This document shows positions 1-9,828 of a DNA stretch of 64,000 bases, piece by piece. The stretch covers positions 36,705,598 to 36,769,597 of the forward strand of contig OX123182.2 in NCBI GenBank assembly GCA_944739405.2. Direction: 5' to 3'. Numbering within the stretch: the first letter of the stretch is position 1; every line of letters starts with the position of its first letter. The notes under the pieces were generated by a model. It was given only the letters and a program-made list of their open reading frames with translations. It did not search any database and had not been told where the DNA came from. A program made the translations under genes and the position numbers. The DNA comes from Euclidia mi (taxonomy: Eukaryota > Arthropoda > Insecta > Lepidoptera > Erebidae).

Positions 1-1315
1 TCAACTTTTTTAATACCACTCATCGAAAGAATGAACTCAAGTTAAAGACATCAAAATATTCAAGTACAAAATGTACGCGTAAATACCAGGACTTACAGCT
101 AATAAAAACTAATCACTTAACACAACAAAAAGATATCGGCAGCCAAATCTAAAACAAACTAAATACTAGCATTTTAAATTGAAGCATATAGCTTCTACAT
201 AATACAGCTTATTTCTCGGAACACAGAAGAATATCGTACTATTGCCTTATTCTTTCTGCTTACGTAAGTAAATAATACTACCAATTTCTAGGAAAGGGTA
301 TCGGTGTTAGGATTTATTTTAGAAAGTAGTAACATCTGACAGCAATTATAAATACCTCTAGAAATAGAATCCATGACAGAAAAACACCAAACATTTACAG
401 TTGTGAAAACAACGAGCGCCAACATGCGACTTGAGAATCATCGATATAAAGCACGATATTTTTGATCAACTTCTTAGGATTATATAGAAGATTAGAACTT
501 CATTGTGATAGAATTTTACCATTTAAAATATAACAAAAAATGCTCAAAAGTTGCGTCATTTATTAAGGTTTAAGCTAAGTGTTATAAAAGTGTTCTATCG
601 ACAATATTTTAAAGTCATATATTGGCCAGGTTTTAGCAAATATTCGCCAGTGTGCGTCGCATCATGTTGGCCCAACATGCTGGACCAGCTAGTTGGGCCA
701 ATGTGTAGAGGGGCTTTTACTTTCGTACTTTTATTATTATAACAAAAATAAATTAATTCAAAATCAATTTTAAAACTAATCGATTAAAATTGTTGATTGA
801 ATAAACTATTAATTTGTATTTACATAACGTGCATCACTGGCCTAGACTACCGCCCCGCGCACCCCGCTTCTTGCCACCGCATTGTTCCTAAAAAGGATTA
901 CTGCGCCGCCTTCCGCGCGAACTTCAGACTCACCATCGTTAAACGGCCGTACTGTACATATGTAGGATCTCTCAGGCTTACCTACCAAACAATAGTATAA
1001 TACAAGATTTTATTTTACTTGCAATATTTGTATATTTGTTGAGCTCAAATTGTGAAATGTTATATTGAAGCTGTTTTCCTATACCGATTGAACTGAACTT
1101 TCCATAACTACTTACACGTTTCTAATTAAGATGAGACAATGTTTGAGTAGCTAAGTGACGTCATTTCAAATTTGATACAGCTATGGTTTTCATTCACTGT
1201 TGTTGTTGTGATTTAGGAATCTCATATGGAGGATGCTCAATGGTGAAACATAAAGCAAGAAGCAAGACGGTAGCAGAATAAAGACACCAATGCTTTAACC
1301 TTTATAATATTTTAT
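1..1315. other. Unclassified AT-rich sequence without a recognisable gene
   Basis: No protein family is recognisable in either strand. The only structured patch is near 655-705, where a GTTGGCCCAAC motif recurs as GTTGGGCCAA in inverted orientation, the type of short palindromic block seen in interspersed repeats. A GC-rich island at about 850-950 has short open frames, none with a known motif. I could not tell host spacer from decayed transposon. Confidence 0.4.
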
Positions 1316-1324
1316 TTATATTAT

Positions 1325-1402
1325 ATAGAAAGCCAGTGGCGTGCCATTGGAGAGGCATATATCCGCAGTAGACAATGGCAGGCTGATGATGATGATGATG
1401 AT
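1325..1402 (+). mobile_element. 3' end fragment of a GAT-tailed retroposon
   Basis: The segment reads like the GAGAGGC...TATGTCC.GCAGT.GAC..GGCTGATGATGATG end also seen at 57258-57348, terminating here in a (GAT)n tract at 1383-1402. A unidirectional fragment ending in a simple repeat is what a strongly 5'-truncated non-LTR retroposon leaves. The family is not certain. Confidence 0.5.
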
Positions 1403-2680
1403 ACTGAAAGATGCGTCACGATTACGCAGATAGACACGAATAATATAACTCGGCCTTGACTTAAGTAGGAAGTTTAAAAAAAAATCAATCATGTGACACA
1501 ATAGTGTAATATAAAAAAAATATGGGTTTGCTTATATTCAATAGCAGACTGCGTTTGAATTGTTTATTTTCTACATTAATTAATTACATTGGATACATAT
1601 TACGGCAAACCTTTTGCCTCGTTGAGAACGAAAAATTCCGTAATGAGGAACTAAAGCCGACCACTAAAAATGGGCTGTCCATTACTATATTAAATGTAAA
1701 TATTCATAGAAAATCGTACTCTCTTCAAATGGTCGACGCAAATGCGATATTGATGTGGAGCCATGCATGCACATGTATTTATTTTTGGTGAATCAACTCA
1801 CCAGCGTATAAATATGGCTCTACTCTTGGTACACGGGGTAAAGCTATCGAAATATTTAACATATACCTTGTTGCCACCGCGGTATTGTTCAAAATAAAGT
1901 TTTAGTTTATAAGTAAAGGCTCAACAATTATTTATCGAATCAATTTGACAACATTCAAAATATATATAATCGAAAATCGTTATAATAAGTAAATCAAGTA
2001 CATGAAACAGATGGATTCACATCAAAATATGTCATAAAATTAATTTTGTATTTTAAAATATAGAAACGAGAAGTAGTTAGTAGGTACCAGCTACTAGGTA
2101 CCTACTAACTACTTACTTTTTCTACATCTATTTTAAGGGAATTTATTTTTTATTGTTGCAGGCCTCTCTTCACTGGCAAAGTTCAGTGGCAGTTTTGACC
2201 TTGGTAGAGATAGTACGTGAACCCCAAAATGGTCTATAAGTATTGTGTGCATATCGTGGACCAGGCAAAAGAAGCCTGTATTATCATAATCAGTTTCTTA
2301 AGAACTTTTAGATAGAGAAATAATTTCAACGACTGGTTATTACTTTGCTGTAGAATAATCTGTTAAGATGAACTATATATGAAGAAATACTGTTTGATAC
2401 GGCCTATGTAGGCGACAGACATATCTTAAAAGTCATTTGTACAATCACTGTCACGTATGGCCCTTATGATACAACAACTGTCTCAAAAGATATTAATATA
2501 TGAAGATGGTTCCAAAGTCTGCTGTTTTCTCTCTACATTTATGTTTTGAAAACTGCCACCAAAGTAGTCCCTAATTAATACGCTTAAGCTTTAAAAACTT
2601 TTAACTTTATTGAACTTATGATCGGATTTCGTGAAGTTGGAAACTGGTGCCATTAAAACGTTCAGCTTTATATTTGAGCA

Positions 2681-2973
2681 TGTAACTGGATGCGGTTGCT
2701 AGGGGCGAGGTAAATGAGGCACGGTGGTTACAAGCACAGTATATAATGTCTTTTCACATACAATAGTAAGAGTTACTAGCACAGTACAATCAGTCTAGTC
2801 TAGAGTTGTTGTAGGTACGGCGGCGGCGCGGAGCGGGCGCGCGCGTGACGTATCGGTTGAGCGAAGTGGGCCGACTGGTGGCGCCGCGGCGCGAGCGACG
2901 CGAGGTAGCGGGGAGGACGCTTTAACTTTGCGTGAGCGGCGTACGCGCGCTATAACCTTGTCGCGACGTTACA
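2681..2973 (-). repeat. 3' LTR of the Gypsy element
   Basis: 293 bp, TGTAAC...GTTACA. By eye it differs from the partner LTR at a single position, inside GTTGTTGTAGG here versus GTTGTTATAGG in the other. The inner half is very GC-rich (CGGCGGCGCGG tract), the outer half AT-richer. Confidence 0.95.
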
Positions 2974-2985
2974 CACTCCCCCTCT
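2974..2985 (-). promoter_or_regulatory. Polypurine tract of the Gypsy element
   Basis: Directly inside the 3' LTR the minus strand reads AGAGGGGGAGTG, an almost pure purine run abutting the LTR start. This is the expected location of the plus-strand DNA primer. Confidence 0.7.
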
Positions 2986-3014
2986 AGTTCGAACATAGCG
3001 CCCTCGCGTTCGGG

Positions 3015-4208
3015 CTAGCAATCGTATCTACGGGGACGTCCGCGCTTGCGTTTTTCTCTAATCGGAGCTTCAACATTGCCAATGAAGGGAGTCAAGTGAG
3101 AGACGTGATACCGTCCAACGTGTTCCCCTTTGGTGACCCCTTCTATCAGGTACGTGGTCGGACTTACCACTTCTCGTACGCGATAGGGTCCATCTCTCCG
3201 TGGTATGAACTTGGCTGATTGCCCAGAGCTGACATCATTCAACCCTTGCGTCTTTAATAGAACAAGGTCACCTACCTTGTAGTCAGGAGGCGCGCGTCTG
3301 CCTTCATCTGCGTACTTCTTTTGCACAGACTGCTTCTGCTCGTGAACGTCTCTGGCGTCCAGCAGCACCGAAGACAACTTACGCAGGTAAGGAGTGATGT
3401 TATGAACGAAATTGTCGTTCTCCACAATGGTCTTCATATCGCTAACGACGTCCGAAGGCGCGCGCAACTCCCTCCCGAAGGTAAGGTATGCAGGCGAAAA
3501 TCCAGTGCTCGCTGCAACAGCGGAATTCATGGCAAACCTTATAGCTGCGAGGTGAGTGTCCCATGTTGCGTGGTCCTTCCCAACAAGTATAGCCAGTTGG
3601 GGCTTCAGATCGCGATTTTTGCGTTCCACGGGGTTCGCTTCTGGGTGATACAGCGGTGTCAAGGACTGTTTGATACCCATCACATGACACACCTGCTGCA
3701 TCACCTCAGCAACGAACTGAACTCCGTTATCGCTGATCATCCTACGCGGGACTCCGAACCTCAGGAAAACTTCAGCTATCAGTATCTCAGCGCACTCTAC
3801 ACTGGTGGCGCTCTCTAATGCGAACAGCTCGACCCAATGTGAGCAAGTATCCTCTAGAATCAAAATCCAACGGTTACCTTTCGAAGTTCTAGGTAAAGGA
3901 CCAAACAGATCGACAGACACTACTTCAAACCGTCGATTCATTGCAGGAGTCTGGAGTAGTCCTGCATGCTTCCGGTTGTCAATCTTGTATCTCTGACAAG
4001 CGGTACAGCGTTTGACGTAATCGGTAACAAAAGATCTCATACCTGGCCAGAAGTATCGCGCTCTAATGCGTTGCAAGGTACGCTCAGCACCGAAGTGACC
4101 TGCCGTGGGGGCGTCGTGGAAGTCAACGAGCACGGCCTCTCTCTCGTGAATAGGAACCACGAGGCAGGCAGAATCTGCGTCGTCAGAATCTGGAGCACAC
4201 CTGTACAA
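3015..4208 (-). CDS. Gypsy integrase (3' part of pol, shifted frame)
   Basis: 397 residues, the C-terminal part of Pol that inserts the element's cDNA into chromosomes. The N-terminal HHCC zinc finger has H31 and H38 with C68 and C71 (CTAC). The catalytic triad is D100 (VDLFGP), D160 (ISDNG) and E195 (NPVERK), a spacing of 35 between the last two as in retroviral-type integrases. A GPY/F-type module, RRDGPYRV, lies in the last quarter, and the tail is basic (REKRKRGRPRR). There is no chromodomain-like extension. The first methionine is an internal residue of Pol and probably not a true start: this is a frame-broken continuation of the upstream gag-pol, or is expressed by frameshifting. Confidence 0.93.
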   Translation of the reverse strand: MYRCAPDSDDADSACLVVPIHEREAVLVDFHDAPTAGHFGAERTLQRIRARYFWPGMRSFVTDYVKRCTACQRYKIDNRKHAGLLQTPAMNRRFEVVSVDLFGPLPRTSKGNRWILILEDTCSHWVELFALESATSVECAEILIAEVFLRFGVPRRMISDNGVQFVAEVMQQVCHVMGIKQSLTPLYHPEANPVERKNRDLKPQLAILVGKDHATWDTHLAAIRFAMNSAVAASTGFSPAYLTFGRELRAPSDVVSDMKTIVENDNFVHNITPYLRKLSSVLLDARDVHEQKQSVQKKYADEGRRAPPDYKVGDLVLLKTQGLNDVSSGQSAKFIPRRDGPYRVREVVSPTTYLIEGVTKGEHVGRYHVSHLTPFIGNVEAPIREKRKRGRPRRYDC

Positions 4209-4215
4209 AACACCA

Positions 4216-7200
4216 TCAGAAAGCAGGTAACCTTTTTCTGACCAGACCAGACCAGAAGGGATCGTCGGTCGCCTCTAGATCCTCGACGATCTTCTTCAGC
4301 TCAGGGTCCTTCAGCTGGTTGGCGCGTACCTCATCAGGCGTCCTGTGTGGAACATCTACAGTCACTAAGCATACCTCGCAACCACCGGGGTTTTTCTCGC
4401 AACAGGCGGGGCGGCTCAGTGCATCAGCGATTACGTTCACCTTTCCAGGAGTATACTGGATCTGCAGATTATAGGCCTGGAGTGTCAATGCCCATCTGGC
4501 GAGTCGACCGCTGGGAGACTTCAAGCTCATCAGCCACCGCAACGGCTGATGGTCGGACTTGACCACTACTTCCGATCCCTCGATGTACCCTCTGAACTTC
4601 GTCACCGCCCAAACTACGGCCAGAGCCTCCCGTTCGGTGGTGGTATAGTTTCGCTCAGCTGGCTCTAGTAGGCGGCTGGCGTACTCTATGGGTCTTTCAT
4701 CAGGGCCCTCCCCCTGCATCAAAACTGCGCCGAGACAGTAGCCACTGCTATCTGTCCGGAGGGAGAAAGGTAGGGATTCATCGGCTTGGCGTAGAATAGG
4801 AGCGGTGACGAGGAGTTTCTTAATGCTCTCAAAAGCCGCTTGCTGCTCGTCATGCCACTTCCAAGAGCTGTTCTTCTTGAGAAGGTCAGTTAGAGGTTTC
4901 GCAACCGCCGCGTAGTTCGGTACGAAACGCCGGAACCAGCTGGATGTTGCCAGGAAACCCTTAAGCTGCCTCTCGTTCTTGGGGGCAGGCATGTCAGCAA
5001 TGGCCGAGGTCTTCTCCGGGTCTACTTGCAGGCCGCCAGGAACAATAATGTGGCCAAGGAACTTCACAGAGTCACGGGCGAAACTGCTTTTCTTGCGATT
5101 GACTCGAAGGCTAAACTTTTCGAGTCTATCGAAAACTGCTTCGAGGTCCTCCATGTGACTGTCAAAAGTCTGTGACAGAATTATCAAATCGTCTAAATAG
5201 CCCAGAATAGTCACAGGTCTACTACCTGATTGGTCTGAACTTGATTCCCGAACGGATACGCTCAAGTTCGACTTGAAACGATCGATCAATCGTTGAAACG
5301 TGGCACCTGAGTTGCGTAAGCCCATCGGCATCCTCTTGAACCTATAGGTGCCAGAAGGTGTCACGAACGCTGTCTTGTCGCGATCCTCATCTGCGACGCA
5401 CACCTGAAAATACCCGGAGTGAAGATCGAGTGTCGTCATGTAGCTGGTCGTCTTGGCCGCGTGAAGTACATCTTCCAAGCGCGGGAGAGGGTACCGATCC
5501 GGCTCCGTTACCGCGTTGAGCTTTCGGTAGTCCACGCACAGTCGGACTCCTCCGTCCTTCTTCGAAACCAAGACGACATTAGCAGCCCAAGGCGACTCGC
5601 ACTCCTCGATGACATCAGCTTGCAATAGCTTCTCAAGCTCACCGTCCAACAACCGCTTCTTCCCTTGCGACATTCTGTAGGGTGGTGAAGCGGTCGGTTC
5701 CTGCTTCTCATCAACCCGAATGCGATGGGTGGCATAGGTTGTCGGGGGGCCCTCGGTGGCGAAGCGCTCGGCTCTGCTGATTATAAGCTGGTTGAGCTGC
5801 ACTCTCTGGGTAGGGGACAGCTTCGACCCTTCATCCTCTCTCAGCGCCAGACTGGTGGTTGCAACCTGCATCAGCTCTGCGTCGCTGGTGGATGTGAGGC
5901 TGTAAGATATCACAAACTTAAACGTCTGCCCAGGAGAGTCACCAAAGAACCAACAGTTATGTTGGAGGTCCAACAATATACCTGCTGTAGTGATGAAGTT
6001 TTGTCCGAGAAGCGTCCTATTATTCGCTTCTGGTATCACTAGGAAAGTGGTGGGGATAACGCGGTCCTGAATCGTGACGTCCGTGTTACAGTATAACAAC
6101 TCACGTACCTGCTGTGTTCCATCTGCGAGTCCAATAGTGCGGCGTGTTTCCGTGAAAGTGATACCGCTGTCCAGCAAGATCTTATATAATCCGGGACTAG
6201 CGAGACTCTCGGTAGCACCTGTATCGAATACTGCGACACCTACTTGGGATGCAATCTCTACCTTTACGGTGGGGTGCGTCAGATCGGACACGTCGGTGAC
6301 GGCACTTTGGAAACTCACCTTGGCAGCCGCGTTGTCATTGTTACCTGCGGGTGTACCTTTACATGTCGGGCACTTGGACCGTATCACGCCTTGTCGTCCG
6401 CAGCCGTAACACGATAGTGGCGTGTTATCATTCGCTTGCTCACTCGATGTTTTATTTTTACATTCCTCCGCAGTATGACCAAACCGTTTACAAAAAGCGC
6501 AGCGCGGTCTAACTCGTTTCGGTGTTATGTTACTACTAATGTTCGAACTAGAGTCGGACGTCGCACGCGAAGGGTTACTTTGGACTACCGCGACCGTTGG
6601 AGGGTTAATATTTACATTTTGCGATTTATTACGATTTTCGAGATTTGAACTACTATTGCGCGATGATAATGACGATTTGGACTGACTTACTTCGCATAGC
6701 GTTTCCTCCACGTACCTCGCGCGCTCGAGTAGGCAGTCGACACTACTGACGCTATCGCGGGGTACTCGCTTCCGGAACTTTCGGTTCAGAAGTCCGTACA
6801 CAATATCTAATTGCATGACTTCGGGGATGCTATATGGTATACGCGAAATGTTAGCACGCACTCGCGATATAAACGAATCTACGCTATCACTATCACTTTG
6901 TTCTTGCGCGAAGATTTCTCGAAAAATCCGGTGGGCGGGGCGCGGGGCGCCGTACATGAAGCGTAGGCGGCGTATCGCGTCGTCCCAGGTCTTCACCGTC
7001 GATTTGATGCCTTGCCACCACACGGCGGCGTCTCCCGTCAGCAGCATGGGCAGACCACGTAGGGCGTGTTCGTCGGATACGCTTGCGCACTCTTTGTAGA
7101 CGAGCACGCTCTCGACGAACGCTTCTAGGGCCTCCGTACTGCGAGCCGCTCCGTCGAATCGGGCTGTACATCGCGTGAAGTTGCTGTGCAGGTTCGGCGC

Positions 7201-7554
7201 TCCGGTGTAGGTAGCGGTGTGAGTCGGTCCCGCAGACTCGCCGGTCGACGTCGACGTCGGCGTCGGCGTCGCGACGCTTCGCATGACGCTCGCCAACAGT
7301 CGCGTGAGCTGCTCCTCGGATATGGAAATCTGCTTATCGCCACATATGGTTGGCTGTGGCGTCACCGTGGTGCTCGCACTCGCGGTGTTTGGTACCGCGT
7401 GTGTCTCCTCGTCGGCGCCGGTGTCGCTACTCGTCGAAACATCTCGGTTTTCTGTGGACGCGTTGCGGCGGGTTTTTGGCGGCATTTTCTCGCGAAAACT
7501 CTCGTCAACTGGTCCGTAGTAGTCCGTATGACACACAATAGATATGGAGAACAC
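4216..7554 (-). CDS. Gypsy Gag-Pol: capsid, zinc knuckle, protease, RT, RNase H
   Basis: 1112 residues. Residues 1-340 are Gag-like, low-complexity at both ends. A CX2CX4HX4C knuckle, CAFCKRFGHTAEEC, lies near 352-365; a second at about 382-394 (CYGCGRQG...) has lost its histidine. An aspartic protease motif, VFDTGATES, is near 443-451. Reverse transcriptase follows, with LDLHSGYFQV near 709 and the catalytic YLDD at about 786-789. RNase H (LRTDSSGYCLG) and a DHQPLRWL segment complete it. The frame ends just before the integrase zinc finger, where GACCAGACCAGACCAG (4240-4255), three copies of a 5-nt unit, lies at the break; integrase continues in another frame at 4208. Met1 is the first available start; Met24 (7485), followed by basic residues, is an equally good Gag start. 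The product would act in cytoplasmic particles that make element cDNA. Confidence 0.93.
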   Translation of the reverse strand: MFSISIVCHTDYYGPVDESFREKMPPKTRRNASTENRDVSTSSDTGADEETHAVPNTASASTTVTPQPTICGDKQISISEEQLTRLLASVMRSVATPTPTSTSTGESAGPTHTATYTGAPNLHSNFTRCTARFDGAARSTEALEAFVESVLVYKECASVSDEHALRGLPMLLTGDAAVWWQGIKSTVKTWDDAIRRLRFMYGAPRPAHRIFREIFAQEQSDSDSVDSFISRVRANISRIPYSIPEVMQLDIVYGLLNRKFRKRVPRDSVSSVDCLLERARYVEETLCEVSQSKSSLSSRNSSSNLENRNKSQNVNINPPTVAVVQSNPSRATSDSSSNISSNITPKRVRPRCAFCKRFGHTAEECKNKTSSEQANDNTPLSCYGCGRQGVIRSKCPTCKGTPAGNNDNAAAKVSFQSAVTDVSDLTHPTVKVEIASQVGVAVFDTGATESLASPGLYKILLDSGITFTETRRTIGLADGTQQVRELLYCNTDVTIQDRVIPTTFLVIPEANNRTLLGQNFITTAGILLDLQHNCWFFGDSPGQTFKFVISYSLTSTSDAELMQVATTSLALREDEGSKLSPTQRVQLNQLIISRAERFATEGPPTTYATHRIRVDEKQEPTASPPYRMSQGKKRLLDGELEKLLQADVIEECESPWAANVVLVSKKDGGVRLCVDYRKLNAVTEPDRYPLPRLEDVLHAAKTTSYMTTLDLHSGYFQVCVADEDRDKTAFVTPSGTYRFKRMPMGLRNSGATFQRLIDRFKSNLSVSVRESSSDQSGSRPVTILGYLDDLIILSQTFDSHMEDLEAVFDRLEKFSLRVNRKKSSFARDSVKFLGHIIVPGGLQVDPEKTSAIADMPAPKNERQLKGFLATSSWFRRFVPNYAAVAKPLTDLLKKNSSWKWHDEQQAAFESIKKLLVTAPILRQADESLPFSLRTDSSGYCLGAVLMQGEGPDERPIEYASRLLEPAERNYTTTEREALAVVWAVTKFRGYIEGSEVVVKSDHQPLRWLMSLKSPSGRLARWALTLQAYNLQIQYTPGKVNVIADALSRPACCEKNPGGCEVCLVTVDVPHRTPDEVRANQLKDPELKKIVEDLEATDDPFWSGLVRKRLPAF

Positions 7555-7628
7555 AGTTCTGTGGGTTTTAATCGCACTCGCGTCGGTTTTCGTACCTCCT
7601 AGCCGTTAGGTATACGCGGAGCACGTGC

Positions 7629-7646
7629 CACGAGTTGGGCGCAATT
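7629..7646 (-). promoter_or_regulatory. Candidate tRNA primer-binding site of the Gypsy element
   Basis: Immediately inside the 5' LTR the minus strand reads AATTGCGCCCAACTCGTGG. TTGCGCCCAAC resembles the TGGCGCCCAAC start of lysine-tRNA-type primer sites but has TTG where TGG is expected, after a 2-nt gap. The position is right; the tRNA assignment is a guess. Confidence 0.3.
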
Positions 7647-7939
7647 TGTAACTGGATGCGGTTGCTAGGGGCGAGGTAAATGAGGCACGGTGGTTACAAG
7701 CACAGTATATAATGTCTTTTCACATACAATAGTAAGAGTTACTAGCACAGTACAATCAGTCTAGTCTAGAGTTGTTATAGGTACGGCGGCGGCGCGGAGC
7801 GGGCGCGCGCGTGACGTATCGGTTGAGCGAAGTGGGCCGACTGGTGGCGCCGCGGCGCGAGCGACGCGAGGTAGCGGGGAGGACGCTTTAACTTTGCGTG
7901 AGCGGCGTACGCGCGCTATAACCTTGTCGCGACGTTACA
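7647..7939 (-). repeat. 5' LTR of the Gypsy element
   Basis: 293 bp, same ends as the partner LTR. It precedes gag in the minus-strand reading direction, so it should carry the promoter. I did not locate a clear TATA box on the minus strand. Confidence 0.95.
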
Positions 7940-8621
7940 AGCATATTAAATTACTTTGAATATTATTGTCATTGTGCTCACGTATGACGAACAATGTAAA
8001 GTTGTTTCGTCCGTTTGTCGTTGGTATGCCACCGTGTTTCAATTAATGCTTGTCGATTTGCGAAACGACACACCGATATAATAAAAATTATTGTTTTGTT
8101 TGAAAAAATGGCGGGCTATCGATCGAAAATGGTTTAAGCAAGTTCTATCTGAATTATTATATCGAGTTATGGATGCCACCGACGAACGCTGCGAGCTATT
8201 TAAAAAAATGGTTTGTTGTTTTTTCTGCCTGCAGCGTGTTTAATATTCCGATGTTGTCTGCCAATTTTCTCGTCCAAAAAATGATTTGAATGCTGAATGT
8301 TGTGTATAATAATATAGATACAGGATGAATATTTAAGATGAGGCATGAAAGACGGTAAACATATCTTTCTAAGTCCTTTCATGAATGTTGAACACATTTC
8401 ATTGTCATGACACATTTTAGAAACACCGCTCGGGAACAATGGTACAATACATGGTTTTTAATATTTCTTATACATCACAGACCATATAGTCTTATACTTC
8501 AACCTCGGTCGTACTTATAGATACTATTGATCCTTATCAGACTTTTTAAAATATATGAGGGCAATTTATTCAGTGTTCTTTTACATGAAAATACGAAAAC
8601 GCCGAACTGTTCATTAAGTTT

Positions 8622-8941
8622 GTTTTTTTTTTTATGGTAATAGGCGGCAAACGAGCAGACGGATTGCCTGATGGTAAGCAATTACCGCCGCCCATGGACA
8701 CAAGCAACATCACAGGAGTCACAAGTGCGTTGCCACCCCTTTGGGTTGGGAAAAGGGATAGGATGAGGAGTGGGATGAGGGAGAAGGAATAGGGCCTCCG
8801 GCACTCTCACTCACCGAACGAAACGCAATAGTTTAGGTACTGTTACTTTACGTTGATTTTTTGTGAGAGGGTAGTACTTCCCCGGTCGAGCCGGTCCATT
8901 CATGCTGAAATCAGCAAGGCTCTACTACCTGTAGAGCTCGT
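8622..8941 (-). mobile_element. Poly(A)-tailed SINE-like retroposon, absent from copy B
   Basis: The insertion opens with a T-run on the plus strand, followed by ATAGGCGGCAAACGAGCAG, a repeat common in Lepidoptera (recalled, not searched). It is therefore a minus-strand retroposon with a poly(A) tail. Copy B runs straight across the site near 60004. A short GTTTG-type target duplication is possible. No coding capacity is seen. Confidence 0.75.
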
Positions 8942-9705
8942 TGTTTGTGTAAGTGGTCCATATTTGTAACATACCTAGAGTTTAAACACAATCTCTTACA
9001 GGTATGTGTGTATATACATTTAGGTCTCGAAGTTTCAGTAAAATACCTCTACATTTTTGTAAATGTTGACACGTTTAATATTGTTGTATGAAATGACGCC
9101 CAAAAATGCGTTTCCATTGGAGGTATTTCTCCATAATATATTTAAAGTACCTGGAAGGTTTCTACAATATAATAATAATGGTAAGTACCGATGGTATCTT
9201 TAGTACCCATTTGCTAATATTTACTCTGTATAGCGGGGTTGTGACATATACCTACTTATAAAAGACTATTACTTTTATTGTCTATTATGTAGTAGTAGCC
9301 TGTAGTTTTTGAAGCCAAATATCCAATTTCGATATACCTGTAGAAATAATTTTGTGCTTAGGGATATTTGATAATGATCATGGGAAATCAATATAATTGT
9401 ACAAACGTCATTTTTGATATGTGAATTGCAGTTGGACATTGAAGCGGACATTTTGATAGGAATATGACAATATCGTGGAGTCAGTTGCGAGATTCCGTTA
9501 TAGAATAATCTTGATGGTCTGAGGTCCAAACCTAGTAAAACCCTCTATCAATCAATACGTAGGAATTGTACTTCATCCAAAACTGTAGGTACCGTCTTTA
9601 ATTCTTTATCGCTGTCGATGGAAGAGAACATAATGACAGCAAAAAAGCCATCTCATTGATGTATGTAGGATACGCCATTCCGTAATAATAACAACTTCAA
9701 CCCAA

Positions 9706-9828
9706 ATGAAGAAGGCAAAAATAAACCCACCCTACATCCCAATAAACATCCACATCCGTAAACCTAACATTATTATAAAACCTTTTCAAAGGGAAAACAT
9801 GCAAGTGTTAAAAGTAAGCACCGTATGA
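9706..9828 (+). other. Conserved 41-codon open frame (candidate only)
   Basis: ATG to TGA, 40 residues, beginning MKKAKINPPYIPINIHI. The same frame exists in copy B at 61101-61223. Within it I see two substitutions, both third-position and synonymous (Pro9 and Val40). It lies in the most conserved stretch of the duplication. The peptide is basic and unlike any family I know. Two substitutions are far too few to prove selection. Confidence 0.15.

Larger units (their letters stand above)
2681..7939 (-). mobile_element. Ty3/Gypsy LTR retrotransposon, nearly complete and young
   Basis: This element is 5259 bp, lies on the minus strand and is bounded by two 293-bp LTRs that start TGTAAC and end GTTACA. 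A 4-bp target-site duplication AGCA flanks it (2677-2680 and 7940-7943), and copy B carries the uninterrupted site near 59318. Order on the minus strand: LTR, short leader with a candidate primer-binding site, gag with a zinc knuckle, protease, reverse transcriptase, RNase H, then integrase in a shifted frame, polypurine tract, LTR. The LTRs differ at one position, implying very recent insertion. No envelope-like frame exists between integrase and the 3' LTR. The only visible defect is the pol frame break near 4240, so mobility in trans is plausible but autonomy is doubtful. Confidence 0.96.

Noticed and set aside
3321..4241. Plus-strand frames opposite the Gypsy integrase
   Set aside because: Antisense shadows of the minus-strand pol frame; no independent motif.
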